Positions 47,154 to 58,049 of a stretch of DNA of 64,000 nt are shown piece after piece; positions within the stretch are counted from its first letter, which is position 1, and each line of letters starts with the position of its first letter. Under the pieces are notes generated by a model. It saw only the letters and a list, made by a program, of their open reading frames with translations. It was not told the origin of the DNA and ran no database searches. The position numbers were made by a program, and so were the translations under genes. The DNA is from Serratia symbiotica str. 'Cinara cedri' (GTDB taxonomy: Bacteria; Pseudomonadota; Gammaproteobacteria; Enterobacterales; Enterobacteriaceae), in contig CP002295.1 of NCBI GenBank assembly GCA_000238975.1, forward strand, positions 496,001 through 560,000, written 5' to 3'.

Positions 47154-47693
47154 TTATTTAATAATTTCTCTAAGGTGTAATTCTTTTATAATCTGTGCTA
47201 CCCAGGTTGAAACGCGTTCATTCGTTAACTCTGGCTGGCGATCTTCGTCTATAGCTAGACCAATGAAATGGTTATTATCTACGAGACCTTTAGATGCCTT
47301 AAAGTGATAGCCAGTGGTTGGCCAATGTCCAATAATAGTTGCACCTAGTGGCTGAATAATATCACGGAGAGATCCCATTGCGTCACAGAAGTATTCTGAG
47401 TAATCCTCCTGATCACCGCAACCAAATAATGCAATTAACTTACCATTTAAATTTATGTCCGCCATGATTGGGAAAAAATCATCCCAGTCACATTGTGCTT
47501 CACCGTAGTACCAAGTCGGTATACCTAGTAGCAGGATGTTAAAATTTTGAATATCTTCTCTACTGCTTTTTGCGATATCATAGACTTTAGATATTCCATT
47601 ATGAAACTGTGTTTGGAGAATTACATGAATCATTTTAGCAATATTTTCAGTATTACCAGTATCGCTACCAAAGAAAATGCCTATTGTCGCCAT
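47154..47693 (-). CDS. fldA: flavodoxin 1
   Basis: FldA is the FMN electron carrier that feeds radical-SAM and isoprenoid enzymes such as BioB, IspG and IspH and methionine synthase reactivation. The 179 residues compare with 176. The phosphate-binding GSDTGNTENIAK is near residue 10, the FMN-flanking TWYYGEAQCDWDD near 57 with Trp and the second aromatic in ALFGCGDQEDYSEYFCDAMG near 95. The gene is upstream of fur in the ancestral order. Essential in E. coli, so its survival is expected. Confidence 0.97.
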   Translation of the reverse strand: MATIGIFFGSDTGNTENIAKMIHVILQTQFHNGISKVYDIAKSSREDIQNFNILLLGIPTWYYGEAQCDWDDFFPIMADINLNGKLIALFGCGDQEDYSEYFCDAMGSLRDIIQPLGATIIGHWPTTGYHFKASKGLVDNNHFIGLAIDEDRQPELTNERVSTWVAQIIKELHLREIIK

Positions 47694-50283
47694 ATTATAT
47701 TAACCTTTTGTTTTTATTAATTGAATGCTATATATTTTAGATATAGCTTTGTTGTTAGTCACATTCTTGTTAATGATAATTTAAATTATGATTATTACGT
47801 ATTTAGGTCACCTAATATCTTAAGCCTGTATTAGTCGATATTTTATCCTAATCTTGTAATATTTGTATGGTTAGAGTTATAAATATTTTTAATAGTAGCA
47901 TTACCAGCACTATGAAGTGTATTGCTTTATATATTTGCTGTAGTTAGTATTATATTGAATGATATTTAATCAGTTGGTTTTAATTTTTTAAATTAGTGTT
48001 TATTTAAAAACAGATATAGTGCCACAGTGTTATCTATTAGTTTTTGCTATATTTGGTTTATTATCTCAAATATTATGTATCAAAAGTATTTATATAATAT
48101 TTGAGTAACTCTATATGAAACATAAACTATTGTAAGGTAATAGCCAAGGATGTTACTGAATTTGGTAATAAACCATTCACTGCTTACTGCTAGTTTTTTA
48201 TTTTATTATATATTTTTATAAGTGCTTAAGCTTGTTACATAAATTATTTTCGTATATAGTTATTCTTTTAGTAAATCTTGTATTGATTTGTAATTAGTCA
48301 ATTTACATTGATTTAATAACATATGATAAGATTAATCATGTATATCACTTACGGATATTGTATGAGATCTGAGAGTTATATAGTAGTACTTTTTAATGTG
48401 TATATTAGTTTTTATTATTTTTTAGATATTTATATTTCAGGTGCTGAAAAATATATTTAATATTATTATTATAGCATATATTTACAGGTATTAACACTAT
48501 TTTTATAGTAATTCATTAATAATATCTTTTATATTCTTTATATAATATTAATTATATGTTTTTAAATTATATAACTAATACATAGTGAGATATATTTTTG
48601 ATAATAAATATTATTTGTTATTGATATAAATATATTTATATATACTATAATATAACATTATTGCAATTAATAGTTAAAGTTTTGTTATTCGGCACAGAAT
48701 GCAGGTTAATATATTCTTAGGGGTTTATATATTTGATGATCAAGAGATACGTAAGTCCTGAATAAGGTGTATGATTGATAAAAATATAATCCTATAAATT
48801 GAGTAATTATTTTATATTTTCATTAATTAGTGGATATATAAGTATTTTACTCCGTGTACTTAGAAAGATGATAATGAGTATTTTAGTAGAAAGTAGTTTT
48901 GATATTTTTAATATTTATTAGTAACTAAAATAATAATAGATTATTAATCTAGTTACCTGGAATAAATTGTTTATAGTAATTACTCAATTACATTGGCTAT
49001 TAACTAATACATGTTAAGTATGCTCCCAAAATAAAATTATTAGACACATATCAGGATACATTACTTTTTATATTATAATTAATTTTTATAAACATTAGTC
49101 AAGGCATCATAATAGATATATTAGGATGTGTTATGAGTATTTTGGTAAATATGATATACTTTAAGTTATTATTTCATAATATTTATTATACACTAACTAT
49201 ACGTGTGTCATATAATTCAATTTTTGAGTTAGATTACATAATTTACTTATGTAATTATTATATATTTAATACATGGATTATATTGAATTACTAGTTTAAT
49301 TATACGCTACTAGGTAGCTAGCTTTAGGATATTTTAATTAAAATTATTAGATGTGAATATGATCCAGATCAGTATTAGATAATAGACTATAGATTATTAA
49401 TGAGATAGATTTATTCTATTTTATACCTTATGTAAGCACTAGATATACCTATGTAGAATTTTTTATTACTAACATATTATATATTCTCTACTTTCTATCG
49501 AAAGTATTTCTGATTAAGCATAATTTAACTATAGTCTTTATGCATTAGATAATGATATTTATCAGCATGTTAAGGTTATTGCTATTTTTTACTTTATTAG
49601 CTTTTGTGCGTAATAAAATTTTTAACAGCAGAGGGTATACGCTATTATTACTATATGGTTAACTGCTTTTAAATTTAATATATGTATACATATTAGATAC
49701 GCAGTTAGTCGATTCTATTAGCGTTTATTTATGGTAGTATGTTATGTTTCCAGTGAACGCAGTGACAGTTTTTTTAACTTTATATTTTTTATTCTTTGTC
49801 TGTTGTTACTATTGGCATTTGTACATTAATAGATAAATATCAAATTTATTAAAAATATTTTATATTCCATAATAAAATGATATCCTATTATTATCTATTA
49901 TTATATAATATATTAACATTTATCTCTCTAAAATTAGAACAATCTTGCTGATGTCTATAATGGTAGACATACGGTAAAGCTAACGCCTAGGATTACCTGT
50001 TAAAGAGCTTATAATAGTAAAGATTTTATTCACTAGGGCTATATGTTTATATATGTATTGTAAACATACCATTGCATTGATTCCTCTAATATTATGCTGA
50101 ATTTGCATTTTGTCCCTTAATAATATCTTCTTGCTACTATTATAATTATGCTTACCAGATTATTCTGTATAGAGCTTATTATTTTGTGTGATTTCACTCG
50201 TATGTAATAATTCGTGTATCACTAATTACTAAAGATGATATAGCGAGTAAAAGTTAACTACTAAAATTAGTGAGATATATATT
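47694..50283. other. gene-free stretch with a rearrangement junction
   Basis: fldA and hpt are far apart in E. coli, so a breakpoint must lie here. I see no relic, repeat or mobile element that marks it. Confidence 0.55.
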
Positions 50284-50829
50284 ATGAAACATACTATAGA
50301 TTTAATGATTTCTGAGCAAGAAGTTAATACTCGTATACTTGAACTGGGGCAACAAATTACCAAGCATTACCGCGACAGTAGTAGTGGTATGGTGCTAGTC
50401 GGGTTGCTGCGTGGATCTTTTATATTTGTAGCTGACTTGTGTCGTGCTATCACAATACCGCATGAAGTCGATTTTATGACTACCTCTAGTTATGGAGGTA
50501 GTATGTCTACTACTCGTGATGTTAAGATCTTAAAAGATCTTGATGAGGATATTTATGATAAAGATGTATTAATCGTTGAAGATATTATTGATTCTGGTAA
50601 TACTCTAAATAAAGTGCGTGATATTCTAGCATTACGTGCTCCTAAGTCACTGGCTATCTGCACTTTGTTAGATAAACCTGATCGCCGTGAAGTAGATGTG
50701 CCAGTAGAGTATATAGGTTTCTCGATTCCAGATGAATTTGTTGTTGGTTATGGAATCGACTACGCTCAGAGATATCGTCATTTGCCTTATATTGGCAAAG
50801 TGGTTTTATTTGAACGAGTAATATACTAA
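50284..50829 (+). CDS. hpt: hypoxanthine phosphoribosyltransferase
   Basis: Hpt salvages hypoxanthine (and guanine weakly) to nucleotide using PRPP. The 181 residues compare with 178. The PRPP-binding signature [13 protein letters not shown] is near residue 98, the flexible-loop [11 protein letters not shown] near 73 and the C-terminal [16 protein letters not shown] is intact. The ribosome site upstream is weak. The convergent carbonic anhydrase gene on the other side is decayed. Confidence 0.97.
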   Translation: MKHTIDLMISEQEVNTRILELGQQITKHYRDSSSGMVLVGLLRGSFIFVADLCRAITIPHEVDFMTTSSYGGSMSTTRDVKILKDLDEDIYDKDVLIVEDIIDSGNTLNKVRDILALRAPKSLAICTLLDKPDRREVDVPVEYIGFSIPDEFVVGYGIDYAQRYRHLPYIGKVVLFERVIY

Positions 50830-50837
50830 AAGGCAGT

Positions 50838-50853
50838 ATACCACACTGTGGTG
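50838..50853. terminator. possible hpt/can bidirectional terminator
   Basis: A small hairpin with ACCACA and TGTGGT arms lies 11 nt after the hpt stop, between hpt and the convergent can relic. Only AT-rich sequence and no real T-run follows, so the call is tentative. Confidence 0.35.
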
Positions 50854-50886
50854 ATATTATAAATTTTGTCTTATTGTATGGAGATA

Positions 50887-51549
50887 TTATTTTGTGGTGC
50901 TCTATATTTAGAGTTTCACTGTTATTGTCTTTAATTTCAGTTATAGTGATAATACATTAAATTCTATCTTGCATACAATTTACTTAACCGTAAATAATAG
51001 CATTATTTTTCTATCTATTTATTATATTTCAAAGAGACTGCATTTTATAAAAGTAGCATGGTCTAAATTATATACCTATTTTTTATTTTTTATTTTTTAT
51101 ATGTTAATTTTATTCAATATATTTAAGTACTCTTATAATGACTATCGGTATTGAGCTGTATTTATATCATATATTCCGTATATATAGGTAGTATGATATT
51201 AGTTTAGCCTTGTTCCTTCTATTATTAGTTTTAAGTTATCTATCATACTCTAGATGATATAAGTTAATAATATATTTAATTTTTATCACATTAGTAGTAG
51301 CGCGTAGTAAAATTTAAATATATTTAAAATAAATCTTAGTTACTGTGTTGATTACTTTATAATGTATGAATAATTTATCTAGCGTCAATCTAGGTAGGTG
51401 TTTTCTAGAAAAAGACGACTAAAACATGCTATCCATAAAAAATCGGATCCTCCGGATTTACTACTTTTATTTTTATTGGAGAGGAGTTTTGTAATTTATT
51501 TTATATATAATTGATTAATAATAAATATACTGCATTTATACTGCATGAT
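50887..51549 (-). pseudogene. can: decayed can, beta-carbonic anhydrase
   Basis: Between hpt and yadG, on the minus strand as in E. coli, FLWIACFSR near 51433 matches FLWIGCSDSR, the segment with the first zinc-ligand Cys, with one codon deleted. Downstream codons then give a Glu and two stops at the position of LTGLEPGE. Limits are projected from the 220-residue protein. Loss of Can normally demands high external CO2 or bicarbonate, which fits an intracellular life. Confidence 0.72.
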
Positions 51550-51703
51550 AAATAATATATAGCAGATGTTATGATACATAGATTATAATAATCATGGTAT
51601 TGTACCATACAAACTACGTTTTATGAACATCCAATCGGTAAAAAGATTATTTTTATGCCCAGATGCGATGGTCTAATCATCGTTATAAGGTATTATTTAG
51701 CAT

Positions 51704-52627
51704 ATGAAATATGCATTAGAATTATCGCAAGTAACCAAGACCTATGCTAATGATATAAGTGCATTACGTGGTATTGATTTAAATGTTGAAGTCGGAGATT
51801 TTTATGCTTTGCTTGGGCCAAATGGGGCTGGAAAAACCACTATTATTGGTATTATCAGTTCATTGGTTAAAAAAACAGCCGGTATAGTGCGAGTTTTTGG
51901 TTATGATATAGATAAAGACATCATTAATGCCAAGCGTCAACTTGGGTTAGTACCACAAGAGTTTAATTTTAATCCGTTCGAAACTGTAATGCAAATCTTA
52001 GTCAACCAAGCTGGTTACTATGGTATTACACGGCATAAAGCCATTGTTTGTGCAGAGAAATATCTTACGCAGCTTAAATTATGGGATAAACGTAACAAGC
52101 GTGCGCGCATGCTGTCTGGTGGCATGAAACGTCGTTTAATGATTGCGCGTTCGCTAATGCATCAACCAAAACTATTAATTCTTGATGAACCAACTGCAGG
52201 AGTAGATATTGAGCTACGTCGTTCAATGTGGGGCTTCCTAAAGCAACTTAATGCATGGGGCACTACTATTATACTTACTACACACTATTTGGAGGAGGCA
52301 GAGATATTATGCCGCAATATTGGTATTATCCAAAATGGTAAATTAATGGAAAATACATCAATGAAAGGTCTTCTTTCTAAGCTAAAATCAGAAACCTTCA
52401 TTCTTGATTTAGCAGCAAAAAGTCCATTGCCGAGGTTAAGTGGTTACCCTAGTCGCCTAACTGATATTGCTACCTTAGAGGTGGTAGTAATGCGTAAACA
52501 GGGTTTAAATGGGCTATTTGATCAATTAAGTATGCAGGGAGTGAAAGTAATAAGTATGCGGAATAAAGCTAATCGGTTAGAAGAACTATTCATTACGTTA
52601 GTTAATGGCCATGGGGTTACAGTATAA
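51704..52627 (+). CDS. yadG: ABC transporter ATP-binding protein YadG
   Basis: YadG is the ATPase of a two-component ABC-2 type exporter with YadH; the substrate is unknown. The 307 residues compare with 308. Walker A GPNGAGKTT near residue 38, Q-loop VPQEF near 84, signature LSGGMKRRL near 137, Walker B LLILDEPTAG near 157 and the H-loop TTHYLEEAE near 192 are intact, followed by the C-terminal extension of the CcmA/NodI type. The stop overlaps the yadH start by one base, so the pair is co-translated. Confidence 0.97.
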   Translation: MKYALELSQVTKTYANDISALRGIDLNVEVGDFYALLGPNGAGKTTIIGIISSLVKKTAGIVRVFGYDIDKDIINAKRQLGLVPQEFNFNPFETVMQILVNQAGYYGITRHKAIVCAEKYLTQLKLWDKRNKRARMLSGGMKRRLMIARSLMHQPKLLILDEPTAGVDIELRRSMWGFLKQLNAWGTTIILTTHYLEEAEILCRNIGIIQNGKLMENTSMKGLLSKLKSETFILDLAAKSPLPRLSGYPSRLTDIATLEVVVMRKQGLNGLFDQLSMQGVKVISMRNKANRLEELFITLVNGHGVTV

Positions 52628-53394
52628 TGTGTCGTTATTGGGTTGCTTTGCAAAGCATATGGGCTAAAGAAGTCCATCGATTTGCGCGCATATGGATCCA
52701 GACTTTAGTGCCACCTGTTATTACTATGGCTCTTTATTTTATTATCTTTGGTAATTTAATTGGCGCTCGCATCGGGGGTATGTGCGGTTTTAGTTATATG
52801 CAGTTTATTGTTCCCGGTCTTATAATGATGACAGTCATTACTAATTCGTACGCTAATGTTGCCTCATCATTTTTCAGTGCTAAATTTCAACGAAATATTG
52901 AAGAGTTGTTGGTGTCCCCAGTGACGTCTCATGTCGTAATAGCTGGTTATGTTGGTGGTGGTGTGGCGCGTGGTATTTGTGTTGGTATGTTTGTGACTAC
53001 TATCTCAATGTTTTTTGTGTCGCTGCATGTATATGCTTGGTGGGCTGTCGTATTGACATTATTATTAACAGCGATATTATTTTCTCTTGCAGGGTTAATT
53101 AATGCAGTATTTGCTACTACTTTTGATGACATTAGTTTGATTCCAACTTTTGCGCTGACACCATTAACTTATCTTGGTGGGGTGTTTTATTCTCTAACGT
53201 TATTGCCTCCATTTTGGCAAACATTATCTAAATTAAACCCAATCGTCTATATGATTAGTGGTTTTCGTTATGGTTTTCTTGGTATTGTTGATGTACCATT
53301 AGCATTAACTATAGTAGTTTTGATAGGGTTTATTGTTATATTCTACTTATTATCCTGGTATCTAATTAACGAGGGTTGTGGTTTGCGTAGTTAA
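52627..53394 (+). CDS. yadH: ABC-2 type transporter permease YadH
   Basis: YadH is the membrane part of the YadGH exporter. It has 255 residues (E. coli 256) and six hydrophobic segments. The ABC-2 region PIVYMISGFRYGFLG near the C-terminus and FQRNIEELLVSP near residue 89, the coupling stretch, are present. The start ATG is shared with the yadG stop (TAATG). The retention of this uncharacterised exporter in so reduced a genome suggests an envelope-related need, which is inference. Confidence 0.96.
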   Translation: MCRYWVALQSIWAKEVHRFARIWIQTLVPPVITMALYFIIFGNLIGARIGGMCGFSYMQFIVPGLIMMTVITNSYANVASSFFSAKFQRNIEELLVSPVTSHVVIAGYVGGGVARGICVGMFVTTISMFFVSLHVYAWWAVVLTLLLTAILFSLAGLINAVFATTFDDISLIPTFALTPLTYLGGVFYSLTLLPPFWQTLSKLNPIVYMISGFRYGFLGIVDVPLALTIVVLIGFIVIFYLLSWYLINEGCGLRS

Positions 53395-54683
53395 TAATGG
53401 TATATTGACTGAATGTTTACGTAGGAGCTTAGGTATTTATTTAAATTATTTTATATAATGTTTTATTTTTATATTTTCTCTGCAATATAGTTACGCTAGT
53501 GCTCCATTTTTAATAGTGTATGCGCATAATGGGAATATAGTTACGTATTTTTTATATAAGATTATAGTTAGGTAATATAGAATGATATAAATGCTGATTT
53601 TTAGGAGAATCATTGTTTTTTATTAAATATACATTATACTAACATAAATATATAGTAATTAAATGTAATAGATAGATATTAATTAGCCTTAAAAACTAAT
53701 CATAGATGCTTATTAGCATAAAATTGTAAATTAGCACAGTAATAAAATAATATCATATGTACTTAATTTTTTTATTTTTGCTCAAGTACCTTGCCGTTGT
53801 TAGAATAAGTCAGTAAGATTAGTTACAATATTACAAGATAAGATTACAGTATTAAAATAATATTATTTGATTATTCTTTATATAATTTCACCTCACTTAT
53901 AGCTTATAGTAAGTTACTTAAAAGTTGGTAATCTTATCTGAGATTATTGCATTTATTCTGAAGTAAGTAGTTTAAAGTTAGAGAAAATAGTTACAGGAAT
54001 ATGGGGTAAATTAGTGGTCTGTAGTGATTTTGTCTTTTACTTTATACTGTCATGAATGTTAGTGTTTTTGATTTATTAGTTGCTGTATTATCATATTTAT
54101 TTTATCATAAATATTGGGTAACTATTAAATTCATTAAATATTAATTTGTTTTCTCCTGAAAAACAGGCGTTTTAATTATATCAACATTGTACCTTATATT
54201 TATTAACTATTATAGGTTAGTACTTACTACAAATAATATTGACATCTATGGCGCAATAAATGTCTTTACTCTAAAAGAAATATCTTGTTAATAACTACAT
54301 ATATGGATGCAAGTATATTGAGAAAATAATATCTATTAATATATGAGGGAGGTTTTGTATATTGATATAAATTAAGGATTCTAGTGCATATTGATATATA
54401 TCATATGGTTTAGTTCGAGGAATAAATTTATATTTTATTGTGCTAGGTTTTTATATCTTACTTTTAATATTTAAGGATATAGTTTTTAACTATTTGCTAC
54501 TAGATTAGATTAATAAAATAATTCGTATAATGATATTGATACGGTCGTATTTTTATGTGCTAGCGTTACGTGCTATTGTGTAAGCTGTATACAGTGAATA
54601 TTATCATATTCTCATTATCTTAAAGTTAATTATATATTTTAGTGTTATAGTTGTGGGGATTGGGTTATATTTACTTAGTTGCT
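53395..54683. other. gene-free stretch, expected panC/panD position
   Basis: The pantothenate genes panD and panC would lie between yadH and panB. No motif of either was read. Nothing else seen. Confidence 0.5.
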
Positions 54684-55478
54684 CATGGGTCATATTTTTG
54701 GTTATTCTTTATTGAGCTATTTTATGTGTATATGGGGTATATTATTTTGCTAGACTTATATTATTAATTTAGTGGTGCTTTTATTTTACAAAGATAGATC
54801 TTGTGATATTATATTTAAAATATACTGTGATATTTTTATGTTTATAATCATGCTATATATCTATTATATATTTTGGAGGAGTTTTATATCTTGCTAGAAA
54901 TATATTAGATATAGTATATTACTAGCATTTGTTCATTGCCACTACTACTTACACCTCACCTGATCAATATCATTGATGATATATATATTTAATATGCTCA
55001 ATTATTATTGATGTGCATTTATATGCAATTTTCAGCTATTTTCTGGTAATAATATAGCTTTTATTTAATCAAGTTCTATACTTTATTTATAGTAGTTAAA
55101 AATTAACTAATTATAAGACACTGCGTATTAAAAGTATCTATTGGATAATGATTTTGTTATCTAGCAAAGTAAAGTAACATGTTTTTAATGCACTATGTTT
55201 ATATTAGTATATCCTAAAATAGGAGGATCAGTGAAGTATAATTTTTTAGGAGAAATTTTTGTGTTATAAGTAGTTGGGCTTCTAATACAGTAAGTAGAGT
55301 TATAACTTTTGAGCCCTGTGTAGGATTTCTTAGTGTCTTGATAATAGTGATTATTGGCGTAAGACTATGTTTTTATAACGCTATGATCAGCAAATCATCT
55401 GCATTACTAAGTTATACACCGTTGTTACTAAGTTATACACCTTTATTCTAAGTTATTTAATTATTTATCAAAGCAAAT
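54684..55478 (-). pseudogene. panB: decayed panB, ketopantoate hydroxymethyltransferase
   Basis: At 55241 the minus strand reads LYFTDPPILGYT where PanB has LLLADLPFMAYAT, and about 20 codons upstream KHSLTPIITI recalls the GHDSTLPVTV part. Frames break between them. Extent is projected from the 264-residue enzyme. The folK-panB order is common in Enterobacterales outside E. coli. The cell is then a pantothenate auxotroph unless another copy exists. Confidence 0.62.
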
Positions 55479-55652
55479 ATTATATAACAGATTGTATTAT
55501 CACTATTTTTCTTTACTCAATGTATTTAGTAAAGAAAAATTTTATAATATAAATCTAGTTATTTATAATTTTAGTAGATTAGTCAACATTATTAAATGTA
55601 TACATGTTGTTTACTAACATATAATTTACTGTAATAAAGGTTATTACTGAGC

Positions 55653-56135
55653 TTAACTCCAGAGTACAATTTCGTTTTTTGGTAGATATTTTAGGCGTTT
55701 AATAAGTGGTCGACCATCTGGAAAAGTGATATCTGGAGCTATTTCAGCAAGTGGATAGAGCATAAACTCACGTTCTTGCATACCATAATGTGGTACTATG
55801 AGCCGAGCAGTGTTAATAACTTGATTACCATATAGCATTATATCTAAATCAATAGGGCGTGGTCCCCAGCGTTCATGCTGAAGTATGCGTCCTTGACGGC
55901 GTTCTATGTACTGAGTGCAGTTAAGTAGTTGTTCGGGTTGTAATAAGGTATCTATTGCTACCACCGCGTTTAGAAAGTCTGGTTGGTTTTGTGGCCCCAT
56001 AGGTCTCGAGCGGTAGAACAAAGAACAAGTAATAAATTTACTACACGGTAGTTGCTGTAGTGCCTTTATAGCAGTATTAACTTGTTGTAGTGGATTTGCT
56101 AAGTTACTACCTAGAGCAATATAAGCACGAAACAT
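55653..56135 (-). CDS. folK: hydroxymethyldihydropterin pyrophosphokinase
   Basis: FolK transfers pyrophosphate from ATP to 6-hydroxymethyl-7,8-dihydropterin in folate synthesis. The 160 residues match the E. coli 159. The start AYIALGSNLANP, FYRSRPMGPQNQPDFLNAV near 43 and the signature RWGPRPIDLDIMLYG near 88 with the two metal-binding Asp are intact. The start overlaps the pcnB stop by one base (TAATG on the minus strand), so translation is coupled to pcnB. Confidence 0.97.
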   Translation of the reverse strand: MFRAYIALGSNLANPLQQVNTAIKALQQLPCSKFITCSLFYRSRPMGPQNQPDFLNAVVAIDTLLQPEQLLNCTQYIERRQGRILQHERWGPRPIDLDIMLYGNQVINTARLIVPHYGMQEREFMLYPLAEIAPDITFPDGRPLIKRLKYLPKNEIVLWS

Positions 56136-57679
56136 TATAATCCCTTTTTATTCGGTAATCTATTGCGCGTATATATACGCTGCAGTGTTAGTTTGGCATT
56201 AAGGTTATTTACCATCTCTTTCTGGAGCATAGGCGCTCTGAGCTGGAATTCACCCCACCATTTAGCTAGGTGAAGTGTTTCTTGATTACTTTCTACTTTA
56301 GCGCGAATTGTTAATAGATCGTAGGCGGCACTAAACTGTGGGTGCTCCATTAGCTTATACACATTTTTATTTTTGCGGCGTGTTAAACGTAGCTGTAACT
56401 GCCATATGTCGCGAATGAGTGTAGTAATGCGTTTTGGAATGGCTAGCACACAACACTGTTCATCTAGTACATCATTTATCGCTATTGTGAATGCTTCATA
56501 ATAGCTTAGGCTATTTTTTAATGCTAACTCTTGCGCGTATTTTAGTAGTGGACGCCATAATAGAGAGGCAAACAAAAATGCCGGCGTTACTTTTATGCTG
56601 TTTTGCAAGTGATGATCAATGTTCTTTAGTGTTTGCACTAAAGTAGCTTCTAGTAGTGTCGTATTATCAGGTGTGCAGTAGCGTGCAATTATGGGGAATA
56701 GTAGCTGGAATAATTGATATTTACATAGCTTTAAGTAAGCAGGATAACCATATCCTGTGAGCAGAAGCTTGATTGATTCGTCAAATAGACGCGCAGGAGG
56801 TATTTCGTATAGTAGTGAGGCTAGTTGTGGGATTGGTTCTGCAGTCTCATCGCTAATTTGCATATTCAGATTAGCTGCAAATCGTACCGCACGTAGCATG
56901 CGTACTGGGTCCTCACGGTAGCGAGTTTCTGGATTACCGATAAGGCGAATAACTCCTTGTTGTAAATCCCTTAGACCATCAACGTAATCGCGCAATCTAA
57001 AATCAGCCACGTTATAGTATAGGCTATTAATAGTAAAATCACGACGTTGCGCATCCTCTTCGATTGAGCCAAATATATTATCTCGTAGTAGCATGCCATT
57101 TTGTGCTAGTAATGAAGAATTTTTATCAGATTGTGAGTTTTGCTCATGGTGTCCACGAAAAGTAGCAACTTCAATGATTTCCGGTCCAAACATAATATGT
57201 GCTAAACGAAAACGACGGCCTACTAGGCGACAATTGCGAAAAAGGTTACGTATCTGTTCTGGTGTGGCATTGGTAGTGATGTCGAAATCTTTTGGTTTTT
57301 TCCCTAATAAAAGGTCACGTACACTACCACCCACCAGATAAGACTCATACCCTGATTTATTTAAACGGTATAGCACTTTTAGTGCGTTATCACTAATATC
57401 TTTATGTGAGATCAAGCGTTGTATGTGTGATATTTTAGCGGTAATAGGGTTGGTGATATGCGTAGTGTGAAACAATCTAAGTTCATGCATAGTAATACTA
57501 TAGGCAGAAGCCTTTTCGCTATTATGATAAGCAGAAAGTTTAAATATTGCGATTAGCTTTTTTGTAGCCTCGCCATTCCTGCAGGATAGGTTTTTATTTT
57601 TGACTGGAGTGTTATCACAGGTCAGTTTGTCATCGCAGATGAGTGCCTTACGCCAAAAATTGGCTACTCGGATAAAAAT
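56135..57679 (-). CDS. pcnB: poly(A) polymerase I
   Basis: PcnB adds 3' poly(A) tails that speed RNA decay. Nucleotidyltransferase motifs: [20 protein letters not shown] near residue 110, the PcnB-type [14 protein letters not shown] that separates it from CCA-adding enzymes, [12 protein letters not shown] and [16 protein letters not shown] start at ATT 57679 (514 residues), giving the family start [18 protein letters not shown] lies 6 nt upstream. The only nearby ATG (57691) lies inside that ribosome site and has none of its own. E. coli pcnB is known to start at AUU. Between residues 12 and 90 there is roughly 45 residues of extra low-similarity sequence. The C-terminal basic tail is short. 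Confidence 0.92.
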   Translation of the reverse strand: MFIRVANFWRKALICDDKLTCDNTPVKNKNLSCRNGEATKKLIAIFKLSAYHNSEKASAYSITMHELRLFHTTHITNPITAKISHIQRLISHKDISDNALKVLYRLNKSGYESYLVGGSVRDLLLGKKPKDFDITTNATPEQIRNLFRNCRLVGRRFRLAHIMFGPEIIEVATFRGHHEQNSQSDKNSSLLAQNGMLLRDNIFGSIEEDAQRRDFTINSLYYNVADFRLRDYVDGLRDLQQGVIRLIGNPETRYREDPVRMLRAVRFAANLNMQISDETAEPIPQLASLLYEIPPARLFDESIKLLLTGYGYPAYLKLCKYQLFQLLFPIIARYCTPDNTTLLEATLVQTLKNIDHHLQNSIKVTPAFLFASLLWRPLLKYAQELALKNSLSYYEAFTIAINDVLDEQCCVLAIPKRITTLIRDIWQLQLRLTRRKNKNVYKLMEHPQFSAAYDLLTIRAKVESNQETLHLAKWWGEFQLRAPMLQKEMVNNLNAKLTLQRIYTRNRLPNKKGL

Positions 57680-58049
57680 AATACACCTCATTAGTAGTGA
57701 ATAAAATAAAACTGATAAAATTGTAGCTAATTATAGTTTACAGTGATTCTTTTGAGAATGCTGATGTGTTTTTAACCGGATAATAATATTTTGGTATGGC
57801 ATATTTCTTACTTTTAGTATGTTACTGTTTGGCTTAGTAGTAATAATAGGTGGAAGTATTGCTAGATTTTTTATAAAAGTTAAAATAGATATTTTAGTGT
57901 GATTACTGCTGTTAAAGTGAGTATTATTGTATTACGTAATCGTAAGATTACGATGCATTTTTAAGATTATTATTAGTTTTTACTAGTAAAAACTAGAGGG
58001 CATTAAAACCTATAAATAATGATACTAGGTGCTACCTAATTGATTTATG
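57680..58049. other. pcnB upstream spacer
   Basis: The spacer between pcnB and the gluQ relic is about four times the E. coli one. A 22-bp perfect palindrome (57974-57995, arms TAGTTTTTACT) lies in it. With gluQ dead, a pcnB-folK promoter would have to lie here; none is obvious. Confidence 0.5.
57974..57995. repeat. 22-bp perfect palindrome
   Basis: Arms TAGTTTTTACT and complement meet without a loop at a central CTAG-type core, between pcnB and the gluQ relic. T-runs are within the arms rather than after them. Confidence 0.7.

Noticed and set aside
50969-51154. 61-codon hydrophobic frame on the plus strand
   Set aside because: It is antisense to the can fossil and looks like translated AT-rich spacer.
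51421-51460. Hairpin plus T-run considered as a terminator upstream of yadG
   Set aside because: The sequence is explained as the coding remnant of can around FLWIxC, so the fold is probably incidental.
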